Assembly: GCF_029937855.1 (NCBI RefSeq)
Contig: NZ_JAPYPC010000029.1
Span: forward strand, 1-57,824
Source: Christiangramia sp.
GTDB lineage: Bacteria; Bacteroidota; Bacteroidia; Flavobacteriales; Flavobacteriaceae
Length of the DNA stretch: 57,824 nt
Direction: 5' to 3'
The notes beneath the pieces are model-generated. The model ran no database searches. It was not told the DNA's origin and saw only the letters and a list, made by a program, of their open reading frames with translations. Position numbers and translations under genes: made by a program. This document shows positions 1-8,885 of this stretch, in pieces (the stretch's first letter is position 1; each line of letters starts with the position of its first letter).

Positions 1-589
1 CAATGCCACAGAGTTTAGCTATTCTTTTTAAATATTTATTGAGAAGTTTAGTGGTGCTCTTTGTCCTTGTATAAATTCGTTCAGCTTGGGTTTGATCTAC
101 TTCCCGTAAAAAAGGGAATAAATATCCGTTATTTAATTTCTTATCTGGGCGATAGTAATCAATTATAATCCTAGCTTTATTCAGGACTAGTCAATAAATT
201 CTTAAATATTATATATTATAGCGCTTTAGCAACTGAATAACTCTGGGGTCATATTTATTCTGAATATGTTCGGTGGCATTGGCAAAGAATGATTTAGAAC
301 CATCTGCCCTTTTAATTTTTGTTTTATTTGCTTCGGAATAATTTTTTCTTGGAATTGAAATAATTATCATTGACTTCAAACTTCCTTTTCATCAAAAAGT
401 TATTTAACTTCTTAAAATCCGGATGAGTCTTTTTATCTTACCAGAAACGTCATCCCAATCTTTTTCAAAAACAGATTGTTCTCGCCAGACATAATTCGTT
501 TTATAATTTTGGCTAATTCTTAAGGCCAGAGGTATTCTTCCTTCTTTCTTTTTCATGTTTTTTCTCAAAATAATCTTTAAATTTGCCAT
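1..589 (-). pseudogene. Tyrosine recombinase pseudogene (internally deleted, cut by window edge)
   Basis: The sequence is nearly identical to parts of the intact integrase at 40454-41785, in the same orientation. Bases 1 to about 188 match the segment starting at 40638, which encodes the region after the catalytic Arg. The match then jumps to the segment near 41385-41773, so roughly 0.55 kb of the middle is missing. The N-terminal arm-binding region (MANLKIILRKN, start near 589) is readable, then broken by a frame change near residue 60. The catalytic Arg segment is absent, so no active recombinase can be made. The far C-terminus lies outside the window. Confidence 0.9.
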
Positions 590-960
590 ACAGTTAAGAT
601 TTAAAACCTTGTAAAACAAGAATTTATTATAGAATCAGTTGATTTTTTTTATCAAGCAGAATTTCCCGCTGAAATATTTTTCATAGGAACAGCTCAAATA
701 CCTTTAAAATACAAATATTGTGCAGGCCGATTGTGCGCCTACTAATGTTGATAGTGCAAAAAAATAAAAAAATCTGGGTCTGGTCCAATATTATTTCGAT
801 GCTATGCCTGTACCGAATGATTTAGTTTTTTTGGAAAATCCAACCTAGAGATGGGACCACCTTACTACCAAACCGCCTGATTCACAGATAACAATGTTCT
901 AGGGGACCGTGGTATTTAAGATAAATTCAAAAGAGGACAGATCTATTGGAATAAATTAGG
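590..960. other. Intergenic stretch with a degenerate coding remnant
   Basis: No intact gene. On the plus strand about 780-965 reads as protein-like sequence (VQYYFDAMPVPNDLVFLENP, then DHLTTKP and, after a frame change, RGQIYWNKLGYKS) interrupted by stops. It looks like the decayed 3' end of a gene I do not recognise, facing into the 3' end of the MFS gene. Confidence 0.4.
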
Positions 961-2199
961 TTATAAATCCAAATCTGTATCTCTTTGCCGGACACTGTTA
1001 AAAAAATATAATAATCCAATAGCAACCAAAATAATAATACCAGCAATAATAAATGGATAATAAAACCCTCCCACCACTAACCAAGTTCCTATAACCGGGC
1101 CCAAAATCTGTCCTACACTATTGGCGGAAGTTTGTATGGAAATATTGCTTCCTGCATTTTCTTTTGAAAGCAAAGATACTGCTGAAAGCAGGTTGGGGGT
1201 TACCATTGCTCCACCAGTGGCGAATGTTATAATTAGTGCATAGACATAAAATTCATTACTAAAAAATGGAAATGCAATCATGGAAATTCCTGAAATCAAT
1301 AATCCGGCTGCAATTTGCTGCTTTGCCGTTAATATTTTTTCACCATAGGTTGCGAATATAGGTTGTAAAACTGCCATAACTGATCCACAGAGCATAAATC
1401 CTATGCCTATTTGATTGCTTGTAAATAACAATTCATCTTTTCCGTAAATTGAAAAAACCGTTTCAAAGAGGGTGACCACAAATTGCATTACAAAAGAAAG
1501 CAGTAACAGGATGGTAAAGAACCTACTAAAGCTAAAGCTTAATTTTTGTTTTTCTGAAACAAACAGTCTTATCGGTGTTGTATTCCCAAGCCATTTTATC
1601 AGTATGCTCAATATAACAAAACCCAAAAGTGCAACCAGAAGAAATGGGATTGAAAAGCGATCCAGATGTAATATCCCCAAGGAATACTTGAAATGTAGAT
1701 TTGTTTGGGATAGAAGGCTACCTAAAACAGGGCCAAAAATAACTCCTGAACTTATGGCAACACCAGACCACGCCATTATTTTTGTTCTACGTTTTTCAGA
1801 TGTAATATCACTTAAATATGCGTTGCCAACTGGAATAACTGATGATGTGAAAATTCCACCAAAGATTCGAGCGATATATAGCATTGTCAAGGATGAGGCT
1901 AAACCGGTAAGCAACTGCATTACTACAAAGCCAATTAAACCGCAAATGATTATAGGCTTACGGCCGTATTTATCCGATAGCTTTCCCCAAACCACTACGA
2001 ATAGTAGCTGGAAAAAAGGATAGATACTCGTGAGCAGACCAATATGAAAGTTAATAAGATCGGTATCGGGATTTTCCTTTAGGGCTAATCTTTCGGTATA
2101 GTAAGGAAGGGTTGGCAATAAAATACCATAGCCTAACATCACTACAAATAAACTCAACAGGATTAAAGATATCCTGTTGAGTTTTTCTTTTTGGTTCAT
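961..2199 (-). CDS. MFS drug-type efflux transporter, TetA-like
   Basis: A 412-residue inner-membrane carrier with about 12 hydrophobic segments. The loop after the second segment carries a clear major-facilitator motif A (WGKLSDKYGRKP, about residues 71-82), and the N-terminus (YGILLPTLPYY) resembles TetA/multidrug proton antiporters. Its ATG directly abuts the stop of the CopB-type ATPase upstream, so the two are probably co-transcribed. The substrate cannot be read from sequence; the metal-resistance neighbour hints at a toxicant exporter, but a drug or other small molecule is equally possible. Confidence 0.85.
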   Translation of the reverse strand: MNQKEKLNRISLILLSLFVVMLGYGILLPTLPYYTERLALKENPDTDLINFHIGLLTSIYPFFQLLFVVVWGKLSDKYGRKPIIICGLIGFVVMQLLTGLASSLTMLYIARIFGGIFTSSVIPVGNAYLSDITSEKRRTKIMAWSGVAISSGVIFGPVLGSLLSQTNLHFKYSLGILHLDRFSIPFLLVALLGFVILSILIKWLGNTTPIRLFVSEKQKLSFSFSRFFTILLLLSFVMQFVVTLFETVFSIYGKDELLFTSNQIGIGFMLCGSVMAVLQPIFATYGEKILTAKQQIAAGLLISGISMIAFPFFSNEFYVYALIITFATGGAMVTPNLLSAVSLLSKENAGSNISIQTSANSVGQILGPVIGTWLVVGGFYYPFIIAGIIILVAIGLLYFFNSVRQRDTDLDL

Positions 2200-4356
2200 T
2201 TATTTTTTACCGATTTTTCGCTTCAGTAATTGCGCATTAATAGCCACTATAATCGTACTTAAACTCATAAATACCGCTCCTACAGCTGGTCCTAAAACAA
2301 AGCCTGAAGAATATAATACACCGGCTGCTAAAGGAATAGCCACTACATTATATCCTGTAGCCCAAATCAAATTCTGAATCATTTTATTGTAGGTGGCTTT
2401 TCCAAAGAGAATTAAGTTGGCAATATCCTGTGGGTTACTGTTGACCAGAATGATATCTGCTGTTTCGGCGGCAACGTCAGTACCTGAACCAACTGCAATT
2501 CCCACATCAGCTTTGGCAAGTGCGGGCGCATCATTTACACCATCACCCGTCATCGCTACAAAATCGCCTTTGTTCTGTAACTCTTCTACAATTTCAACTT
2601 TTTGATGTGGCAATACTTCGGCGTAGTAACCATCCAATCCAAGTTTTTCACTCACAGCCTTAGCGGTTTTTTCATTATCGCCAGTTGCCATCAAGACTTT
2701 AATATTGTTTTTTTTGAATATTTTTATAGCTTCCGCAGATTCAGGTCTTATTTCATCAGCAAGAGCAATGTATCCTGCTAGCTGGCCATCTATTAATACA
2801 AATACAACAGTTTCAGCAGCGTCACTATAAGCATCTTCAGGAATAGTGATTTTTTCATCCCTTAAATAACCAGGGCTGACCACCTTCACTTGTTTACCAT
2901 CTACATTTGCCTCTACACCTTTTCCTGTAATTGCATTAAAGTTTTCAGGTTTTGGAATAGTAATGTTATCTTCTTTAACTCTTTTAATAATACCAACTGC
3001 AATGGGGTGTTCTGAGCTTTGTTCCAATGCACTTGAAAGTCTTAAAATTTCCTCTGTTGAATAAGCTTCTTTAACAGATTCGATTCGAGTGACACCAAAA
3101 TCACCTTTGGTTAGTGTTCCTGTTTTATCAAAAAGCAAAGCTGAAATTTTTCTTGACTCTTCAAAAGCAGTTCTATTTCGGATAAGCAATCCATTTTGAG
3201 CAGATACTGCCGTAGAAATCGCAACCACAAGGGGAATGGCAAGACCCAATGCGTGTGGACAAGCAATGACCATAACGGTAACCATTCTTTCTAAAGCATA
3301 GACAAATGGAAAGCCTAAAATCAGCCATACCGCTAATGTTCCAAAACCAATAGCCAAAGCGATATAGGTTAACCATTTTGCAGCCCTGTCTGAAAGATTT
3401 TGCATCTTGGATTTGGTTTTTTGCGCTTCTTCGACCATTTTGATGACCTTGTTGAGATAGCTATCTTTTCCAGTATGCTCAACCTTTACTTTTAAGGTAC
3501 TGTTACCATTTACCGAACCACCAATAACCTTATCGTTTTCATCTTTTTTTACAGGTTTGGATTCGCCTGTAAGCATAGATTCGTTCAGGTAACTTGAACC
3601 GTCTACTATAATCCCATCAGCAGGAACTTTTTCACCTGGTTTAACCAAAATCACATCATCCTTTAGTAAATCTTCAAGAGGGATGTCTTCTATGATGTCG
3701 CCTTTTACCCTGTGCGCTTCCGCAGGCATCATACTTACCAGTAACTGTAAAGCTTTTGACGCACCTAACACACTTTTCATTTCTATCCAATGACCAAGCA
3801 ACATTATGGCTATAAGTGTTGATAGCTCCCAGAAAAAGTCTTCGCCTCTTAAGCCAAATACGGTCGCGGTGCTATAAAAATAAGCTACAGAAATTGCCAT
3901 AGAAATCAAGGTCATCATTCCTGGCGCACCTTTTTTGATTTCAGACCAGAATCCTTTTAAAAATGGCCAACCACCATAGAAATATACGATTGTGGAAAGT
4001 GCAAAAAGGATATATGGATTTCCGGGAAGCAAAAACTCATATCCAAAAAAGTCCTGAATCATCGGCGAGAAGAACAGTATGGGAATAGTAAGTACAAGGG
4101 TTACCCAAAACCGTTTTCTAAAATCGGCAATCATCATTTTATGATGGTCGTGGCCCATCTCGCCGTGACCGGGATCATGATCGGAATGGCCACTATGTCC
4201 CGAATGGTCACTTTCATCCATTGCTTCGTTATGGCCGTGTTTGGTTTTTTCGACTAGGTTATCTTTTATATCAGCTTCTTTTTTTAATGCTTCATTCTTT
4301 GCTGAATTATTCCCTTTGCCATTATGTTCGTGGGGATGATGTTTGTGATTTTCCAT
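2200..4356 (-). CDS. copB: Copper-translocating P-type ATPase, CopB type (CPH)
   Basis: A 718-residue P1B ATPase expected to export copper across the inner membrane. The first 75 or so residues are a His/Asp-rich metal-binding tail with repeated HSGH-type motifs and no HMA domain. The membrane metal site is CPH (Cys366-Pro-His368), the hallmark of the P1B-3/CopB group rather than CPC of CopA. The actuator TGES, the phosphorylation motif DKTGTLT (Asp410) and the hinge GDGVNDAP are all present, so it looks functional. A second, CPC-type ATPase lies at 30062-32320; the two differ in metal-site type. Confidence 0.93.
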   Translation of the reverse strand: MENHKHHPHEHNGKGNNSAKNEALKKEADIKDNLVEKTKHGHNEAMDESDHSGHSGHSDHDPGHGEMGHDHHKMMIADFRKRFWVTLVLTIPILFFSPMIQDFFGYEFLLPGNPYILFALSTIVYFYGGWPFLKGFWSEIKKGAPGMMTLISMAISVAYFYSTATVFGLRGEDFFWELSTLIAIMLLGHWIEMKSVLGASKALQLLVSMMPAEAHRVKGDIIEDIPLEDLLKDDVILVKPGEKVPADGIIVDGSSYLNESMLTGESKPVKKDENDKVIGGSVNGNSTLKVKVEHTGKDSYLNKVIKMVEEAQKTKSKMQNLSDRAAKWLTYIALAIGFGTLAVWLILGFPFVYALERMVTVMVIACPHALGLAIPLVVAISTAVSAQNGLLIRNRTAFEESRKISALLFDKTGTLTKGDFGVTRIESVKEAYSTEEILRLSSALEQSSEHPIAVGIIKRVKEDNITIPKPENFNAITGKGVEANVDGKQVKVVSPGYLRDEKITIPEDAYSDAAETVVFVLIDGQLAGYIALADEIRPESAEAIKIFKKNNIKVLMATGDNEKTAKAVSEKLGLDGYYAEVLPHQKVEIVEELQNKGDFVAMTGDGVNDAPALAKADVGIAVGSGTDVAAETADIILVNSNPQDIANLILFGKATYNKMIQNLIWATGYNVVAIPLAAGVLYSSGFVLGPAVGAVFMSLSTIIVAINAQLLKRKIGKK

Positions 4357-4377
4357 AATTTCTGTTTTTGTTGATTT

Positions 4378-4671
4378 TTATCTTAATTTTTTTCGCATTT
4401 CTTCTGAAATGTTTTCGGCATAGACGCCATAGGCATCTACCAGAAGTCCTTTAATTCCATCATTGGAGGATATAGCATATAAAATGCTATTATCGTCGGT
4501 ACTGCTCATTCCTTCAAAGCGAAAGGTTTTATCTACTTTAAAATCTTCAGGCCGGATTTCAATTTTTAGCGAAGCACATTCCAAGCATTCAGGCTTCAAA
4601 TTGAAATCGTAGGGATAATCGTTTGCCTGTAAATCGTTTATGGCTTCTGAAAGTGTGTTGTAATTGTTCAT
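4378..4671 (-). CDS. Small conserved protein of PRPP-synthetase-linked family
   Basis: A 97-residue soluble protein starting MNNYNTLSEAINDL, with a CLEC motif (Cys32/Cys35) and a C-terminal half LLVDAYGVYAENIS. I recognise it as a small Bacteroidota family often labelled a phosphoribosylpyrophosphate synthetase, although it has no PRPP-synthetase domain. That label may come from neighbourhood, because a remnant of a real PRPP synthetase lies two genes upstream (5314-5427). Biochemical function unknown. Confidence 0.7.
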   Translation of the reverse strand: MNNYNTLSEAINDLQANDYPYDFNLKPECLECASLKIEIRPEDFKVDKTFRFEGMSSTDDNSILYAISSNDGIKGLLVDAYGVYAENISEEMRKKLR

Positions 4672-4672
4672 T

Positions 4673-5317
4673 TTATTTATATGTCATTGTAAAATAACTA
4701 TTATCTTCCTCTGTAAATTTCTGAAAGGTCAGTAAACCTTTTTCATTTAATTTTTCGTTGACGGTATAGTTGAGTTGCTTGATGCGAATTCCCCACGCAT
4801 AGGCCTTTATATTGATTTTTGAATTAATCTTGTTTTTGTTGCCCTCAAATATTCGGTCGTAAATCTTTATGATGCTTTTTGAACCAAAAAAATCCAACAG
4901 TCCCGAATCAAAAGTCATTTCCAATTCTATATTTTCAAGGTTGTCCAAATCGTAGAGCTCTTTAAATTTTTCAGAGGTGGTATTAATTTCGGTCTCCTTT
5001 GATTTTGGATTGGAAAACGGGAAAGCCATTACCACTACACTTGCTTCATCAGGCTTGCAACGATAGGTTGTGGTGTATTTATCGGTCAATTTTTTGTCTT
5101 TATCAAATAATTCCGTAACTACCTCAATTTCATAGTATCCATTTTTCTTTATTGTTTCACTGGCTTTGAAAGTTTGTTTATTTAAAAAAGAACCATTTTC
5201 ATCAAAGTTTTCCCGAATAACAACTCTGCCTGAAATCTGCCCAATGAGCATTTCAGTTTGTCCAGTCATTGTTGCTATGGATAGGATAAAAAACAGAATG
5301 AAGCTTTGTTTTTTCAT
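4673..5317 (-). CDS. Exported protein of unknown function
   Basis: A 214-residue protein with a signal peptide (KKQSFILFFILSIATMTGQ) and a mature part rich in beta-type segments (IGQISGRVVIRENFD, YEIEVVTELFD). No family recognised; the pattern recalls DUF3108-like periplasmic proteins, but this is weak. Its ATG overlaps the TGA of the PRPP-synthetase remnant (ATGA), a coupling arrangement that survived deletion of most of that gene. Only one base separates its stop region from the 97-residue gene downstream. Confidence 0.7.
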   Translation of the reverse strand: MKKQSFILFFILSIATMTGQTEMLIGQISGRVVIRENFDENGSFLNKQTFKASETIKKNGYYEIEVVTELFDKDKKLTDKYTTTYRCKPDEASVVVMAFPFSNPKSKETEINTTSEKFKELYDLDNLENIELEMTFDSGLLDFFGSKSIIKIYDRIFEGNKNKINSKINIKAYAWGIRIKQLNYTVNEKLNEKGLLTFQKFTEEDNSYFTMTYK

Positions 5318-5427
5318 ATATGGTGCATAAATCTCTTTACTTCTTTTGCCATTACATCGCTCAAATCAATAACATTTGAAGGGTGTGGAATAGTATTGCG
5401 AGTAGCAATTTTTTCTGTGCCTATTTT
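5314..5427 (-). pseudogene. Ribose-phosphate pyrophosphokinase, C-terminal remnant
   Basis: Directly after the stop of the MBL gene, in another frame, the sequence encodes about 35 residues including NTIPHPSNVIDLSDVMAKEV. This matches the C-terminal phosphoribosyltransferase-fold end of ribose-phosphate pyrophosphokinase, where TNTIPHPxNxIDVS-type sequence is typical. There is no start codon and nothing of the other 85 to 90 percent of the enzyme. The TGA stop overlaps the next gene's ATG. A deletion joined the MBL gene end to the prs end. Confidence 0.65.
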
Positions 5428-6827
5428 ATTGATTGTTGTAATTTTTCGATTTGTTCTATTTCTTCTATATTATATAATTGCGGGATTTCTGCATCCCACC
5501 CATAGGTTTCCTTAATGCCTTTTTGTAATGCTTCTGCACTCTCTTTTTCACCGTGTACAATGAAAATACGTTCGGGTTGGATTTTTATTTTGCTCAACCA
5601 ATCCATAAGTTCAGCGTGGTCTGCGTGTGCTGAAAGCCCTTCAATTTCCGCAACTTGCATTTTAAATGGCACCCATTTTCCATAGACTTTTAGTTCTTTC
5701 TCACCTTCCAATAATTTTCTACCTCGTGTGCCTTCAGCTTGATAGCCTACAAAAAGCAAGGTGTTATTTGGATTTTGTGCCTGTGTTTCAAGATAGTTTA
5801 GCATTCTGCCACCAGTGAGCATTCCGCTTCCTGCAATCACGATTTTTGGTTTGTTGTCTGTTCTTAACTCCATTGTTTCCCGATAACTGCTAACGACCGT
5901 AAAGTGTGAGCACATTTCGTCACATTCGTTATCTTCCAATCTGTGCCAATCACGAGTTCTATGAAACAGTTCCAATACGTTGGCACCCATCGGACTGTCC
6001 ATAATCATTTGTACTTTTGGAATTTTGTTCTCCTTGAGTAATTTCCAAAAGATGAGCATCATCAGTTGGGCACGCTCTACCGAAAAACTGGGGATAAATA
6101 AGCTGCCACCTCTATCAATGGTTTCGTTGACCAATTTTTCAATCTGCGGAAGTGCTTCTGCTTCATCTGGATGAAACCTTCCACCATAAGTGGATTCAAT
6201 GAAAAGTACATCCGCTTTTTTTGGCTTTAAGGGTGGAAACAGTAATAAATCGTTTGTTCTACCGATATCACCTGAAAAAACGAAACGTTTTCCACGTATA
6301 TCTAACTCAATGTATGTGGCACCAAGGATGTGTCCGTTGTATTGAAACCTCGCTTTCACATCTTTGAGAATGGGTAGCCATTGCGAGGTCGGTACTCCTT
6401 TGAAGTAAGGGATTGTTTTTTCTACATCTTTTACATCGTAAAGTGGTTCAGCAGGATTATGTTTGGAATAGCCTTCTTTATTGGCACGTTCGGCTTCCTG
6501 TTCCTGTATTTTGGCACTATCGTTCAATATGATTCTTGCTATATCCAAAGTGGGGTTGGTACCATAGATGGGTCCATTAAAGCCTTGCTTTACCAATCTC
6601 GGCAGATAACCTGTGTGGTCCATATGGCCGTGGGTGAGCAAAACAGCATCAATATCAGCAACATTAACAGGTGGGTACTCCCAGTTTTTAAGGCGTAATT
6701 CCTTTAGCCCTTGAAAAAGTCCGCAGTCTATGAGTATCTTTTTATCTCCTGTATCCACTAAATATTTTGAGCCGGTTACTGTGCCTGCCGCTCCTAAAAA
6801 ATGGATGTTTATTTTATTTTTTTTCAT
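5421..6827 (-). CDS. MBL-fold beta-CASP ribonuclease-like hydrolase
   Basis: A 468-residue metallo-beta-lactamase protein of the beta-CASP/RMMBL class (CPSF-like RNA exonuclease family). The metal motif HGHMDH is at residues 66-71. A GDIGR motif (Asp ligand) follows in the MBL core, the beta-CASP insert carries SFSVERAQ and GSGMLTGGR, and the RMMBL end has FSAHADHAEL. Length is normal. Family members cleave or trim RNA from the 5' or 3' end; here it sits with universal stress proteins, suggesting RNA turnover under stress. The gene directly contacts the prs remnant downstream. Confidence 0.88.
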   Translation of the reverse strand: MKKNKINIHFLGAAGTVTGSKYLVDTGDKKILIDCGLFQGLKELRLKNWEYPPVNVADIDAVLLTHGHMDHTGYLPRLVKQGFNGPIYGTNPTLDIARIILNDSAKIQEQEAERANKEGYSKHNPAEPLYDVKDVEKTIPYFKGVPTSQWLPILKDVKARFQYNGHILGATYIELDIRGKRFVFSGDIGRTNDLLLFPPLKPKKADVLFIESTYGGRFHPDEAEALPQIEKLVNETIDRGGSLFIPSFSVERAQLMMLIFWKLLKENKIPKVQMIMDSPMGANVLELFHRTRDWHRLEDNECDEMCSHFTVVSSYRETMELRTDNKPKIVIAGSGMLTGGRMLNYLETQAQNPNNTLLFVGYQAEGTRGRKLLEGEKELKVYGKWVPFKMQVAEIEGLSAHADHAELMDWLSKIKIQPERIFIVHGEKESAEALQKGIKETYGWDAEIPQLYNIEEIEQIEKLQQSIK

Positions 6828-6859
6828 TGGTATCTATTTAGGTTGTTGTACATAATTTA

Positions 6860-7135
6860 CTACAAGAGCTGCTCCCCAAATTTGTGACCACCGCAGCAGG
6901 AAGGTGAGTTTCCTTTATCCTGGTCCGATTTATATAGTAGTACTATTTCATTATATAGATTGCGCGAATCTTCTTTTATAAGAAGCGCTAATTTTTTTAC
7001 GGATTTAGGCTCTGGGTTTAACATATCTAATAATATTTCCAGTGCTTCTTCAAGTAGTTTTGAGTCATCTTCCAATGCCTGGTAAAATGGTTCTAAATCT
7101 ATGTTGCCCTGTTTTTGCAATTCTTCAGTTTTCAT
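6860..7135 (-). CDS. Small helical protein with C-terminal CCGGH motif
   Basis: A 91-residue acidic, mainly helical protein (EALEILLDMLNPEPKSVKKL) that ends in a short Cys/His cluster, SCCGGHKFGEQLL, which could bind a metal ion. No family recognised. It is in the same direction as and close to its neighbours (32 and 41 bases), consistent with an operon member. Confidence 0.65.
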   Translation of the reverse strand: MKTEELQKQGNIDLEPFYQALEDDSKLLEEALEILLDMLNPEPKSVKKLALLIKEDSRNLYNEIVLLYKSDQDKGNSPSCCGGHKFGEQLL

Positions 7136-7176
7136 TTGTATTATTTTTAAAAATTAGTAATTATTCATTATTTGAA

Positions 7177-8019
7177 TTAATGGGATCTACATAATTCTCT
7201 TGAATCTTCGAGTATCTTATTTTGCCTTAGCTTACTGATACCCATTTGTTCCAAAAAGTCTGGATTTTCGTGTAGCTCCTTGCAGAGTATGATGCCTTGA
7301 TCCAATAATTTTGTTTTTTCAGCTTTGGTAAGTGTTGTTAAAGCGGTTAAGGGATGTAGCCCCGATTTATCTATTCTGTCCTTGAGACCATTTCCTCTTG
7401 GATAATCCCAACTGGTCATAAGCATTCCAACACATTTCCCGTACTGAATGGCATCGGTTGTGAAACGCGTATTGGTGTAAACCCCGCCTTTATGAAGTTT
7501 AGCCTCGTGACCTTTTTGGTGTTTCCATTGCTTTTCCACGTCCAAAAACCGTGAATGGATATATAATGGGATTTTTACATTGCAAAACCTGCCTTGGTCA
7601 CTATGGTATTTACATTCAATCATATAATGTTTATTTCCTTTTTGCGCTATCACATCCACTTCGTGCTGAACGCAATTGCCTTGAACTATGACACCAACCT
7701 GTGTTGAAAATCCTTCGTGTGCCAATAGTTTGCCTACTAACTTTTCAAATGGGAAGCCAGAAGGGCCTAATTCCATCAGGGCTTTTTTGAGTTTGTATTT
7801 TGAAGCACTTACTCTCGACTTACCTTTTAGCATTTTAAATGCCATTTGATATATTTTTTTGGTGGTAATGCCTTCATATAATTGGTCTTCAACTTGTCCT
7901 ATTATTTGCTGAATCAATTCTTCACTTGCTTGCGAACGTCTTAATGAATTGATAAGTTTCTCCACATCAAAAGCTACCACATCTCCTGAATATTTTACTA
8001 TGTTGATTGGATGTTTCAT
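7177..8019 (-). CDS. ATP-cone domain fused to Mrr-like PD-(D/E)xK nuclease
   Basis: A 280-residue protein. Residues 1-95 form an ATP-cone (IVKYSGDVVAFDVEKLINSL), the nucleotide-binding domain best known from ribonucleotide reductase and NrdR. Residues about 90-195 are a restriction-endonuclease-like fold with HEVDVIAQ (Asp122) and YMIECKYH (Glu135, Lys137), a PD-(D/E)xK signature. A helical C-terminus (TTLTKAEKTKLLDQGI) resembles a helix-hairpin-helix or SAM-like DNA-binding end. Nucleotide-gated DNA cleavage is an inference. Its ATG overlaps the upstream universal stress gene by 4 bases. Confidence 0.8.
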   Translation of the reverse strand: MKHPINIVKYSGDVVAFDVEKLINSLRRSQASEELIQQIIGQVEDQLYEGITTKKIYQMAFKMLKGKSRVSASKYKLKKALMELGPSGFPFEKLVGKLLAHEGFSTQVGVIVQGNCVQHEVDVIAQKGNKHYMIECKYHSDQGRFCNVKIPLYIHSRFLDVEKQWKHQKGHEAKLHKGGVYTNTRFTTDAIQYGKCVGMLMTSWDYPRGNGLKDRIDKSGLHPLTALTTLTKAEKTKLLDQGIILCKELHENPDFLEQMGISKLRQNKILEDSRELCRSH

Positions 8020-8852
8020 TTTTTAATATGTATGGTCATCACAGGAAGTTCTGAATGATTAGTTACACCTTCGGCAATACTTTTTGAAAATAGGCTCAAA
8101 AATCCTGTACGGCCGTGGGTACACATAGCTATCAAATCGGCATCATTATACTTTAAGTAATTGTTTATACCCGTTTCTACAGCAGGTTCGTTATATACAT
8201 TCATTGAGTACTTCTCCAAATCCGGAAACCTTTCCAGGAACTTCTTAAGGGGGTTCAAACCCTGTTCAATACTATTAAAATCAGTCTGTGTATTGACCCT
8301 TACTAAGTGGATATGTGCACCGCATTTATTAGCAATAGAAATAACATGCTTAAAGGCTTCACTCACATCTTCCAGAAAATCTGAAACAAAAACGATATCT
8401 TTAAAAGGAAAGGATACTTCTTTGTTCTTCACCACAATTACGGGCACATCTGCTTTTCTCACAATTTTCTCAACGTTGCTTCCCAATAATTCCCTTACAC
8501 CGCCTTGCGTACCGCTACTTCCCGTAACTATAAAATCGTGATGAAAATGCCCGGAATGTTTTAAAATATTGGCCTGGCCTCCATCAAATTCCAGAAAAGT
8601 CCTGCATTTAAGTCCTTCGCGTTCCGCTTTTAACCCCAGTTCCCTCAAATCGGCTCTTGCGCTACCTATTTGTTGAACCGTTTGCGGATATCTTTTTTCT
8701 TTCTCCTTATCCAGGTTTATCCAATCTACCGGTGTGTTCATTAAATGGAAAAAATGTATTTCTGAATTGTACAGTTTTGCCATTTTAACTCCAAGTTCTG
8801 CTGCCTTGTTACAGTTTTCAGAAAAGTCTGTTGGTACGAGTATATTTTTCAT
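8016..8852 (-). CDS. Tandem universal stress protein
   Basis: A 278-residue protein with two UspA-type domains: the first begins MKNILVPTDFSENC and closes with VTGSSGTQGGVRELLGSNVEKI (G-2X-G-9X-G nucleotide-binding pattern), the second begins near residue 150 and ends MCTHGRTGFLSLFSKSIA. Such proteins bind ATP or AMP and respond to stress in the cytoplasm. Translationally coupled to the ATP-cone nuclease (4-base overlap). A second, single-domain universal stress protein lies at 20796-21257. Confidence 0.9.
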   Translation of the reverse strand: MKNILVPTDFSENCNKAAELGVKMAKLYNSEIHFFHLMNTPVDWINLDKEKEKRYPQTVQQIGSARADLRELGLKAEREGLKCRTFLEFDGGQANILKHSGHFHHDFIVTGSSGTQGGVRELLGSNVEKIVRKADVPVIVVKNKEVSFPFKDIVFVSDFLEDVSEAFKHVISIANKCGAHIHLVRVNTQTDFNSIEQGLNPLKKFLERFPDLEKYSMNVYNEPAVETGINNYLKYNDADLIAMCTHGRTGFLSLFSKSIAEGVTNHSELPVMTIHIKK

Positions 8853-8885
8853 CGATTAAAAATTTTAATTGATTATTCCTTTTAT

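Noticed and set aside
1472-2023. A 183-codon plus-strand frame inside the MFS gene
   Set aside because: It is antisense to a clear transporter with intact motifs and has low-complexity, shadow-like composition.
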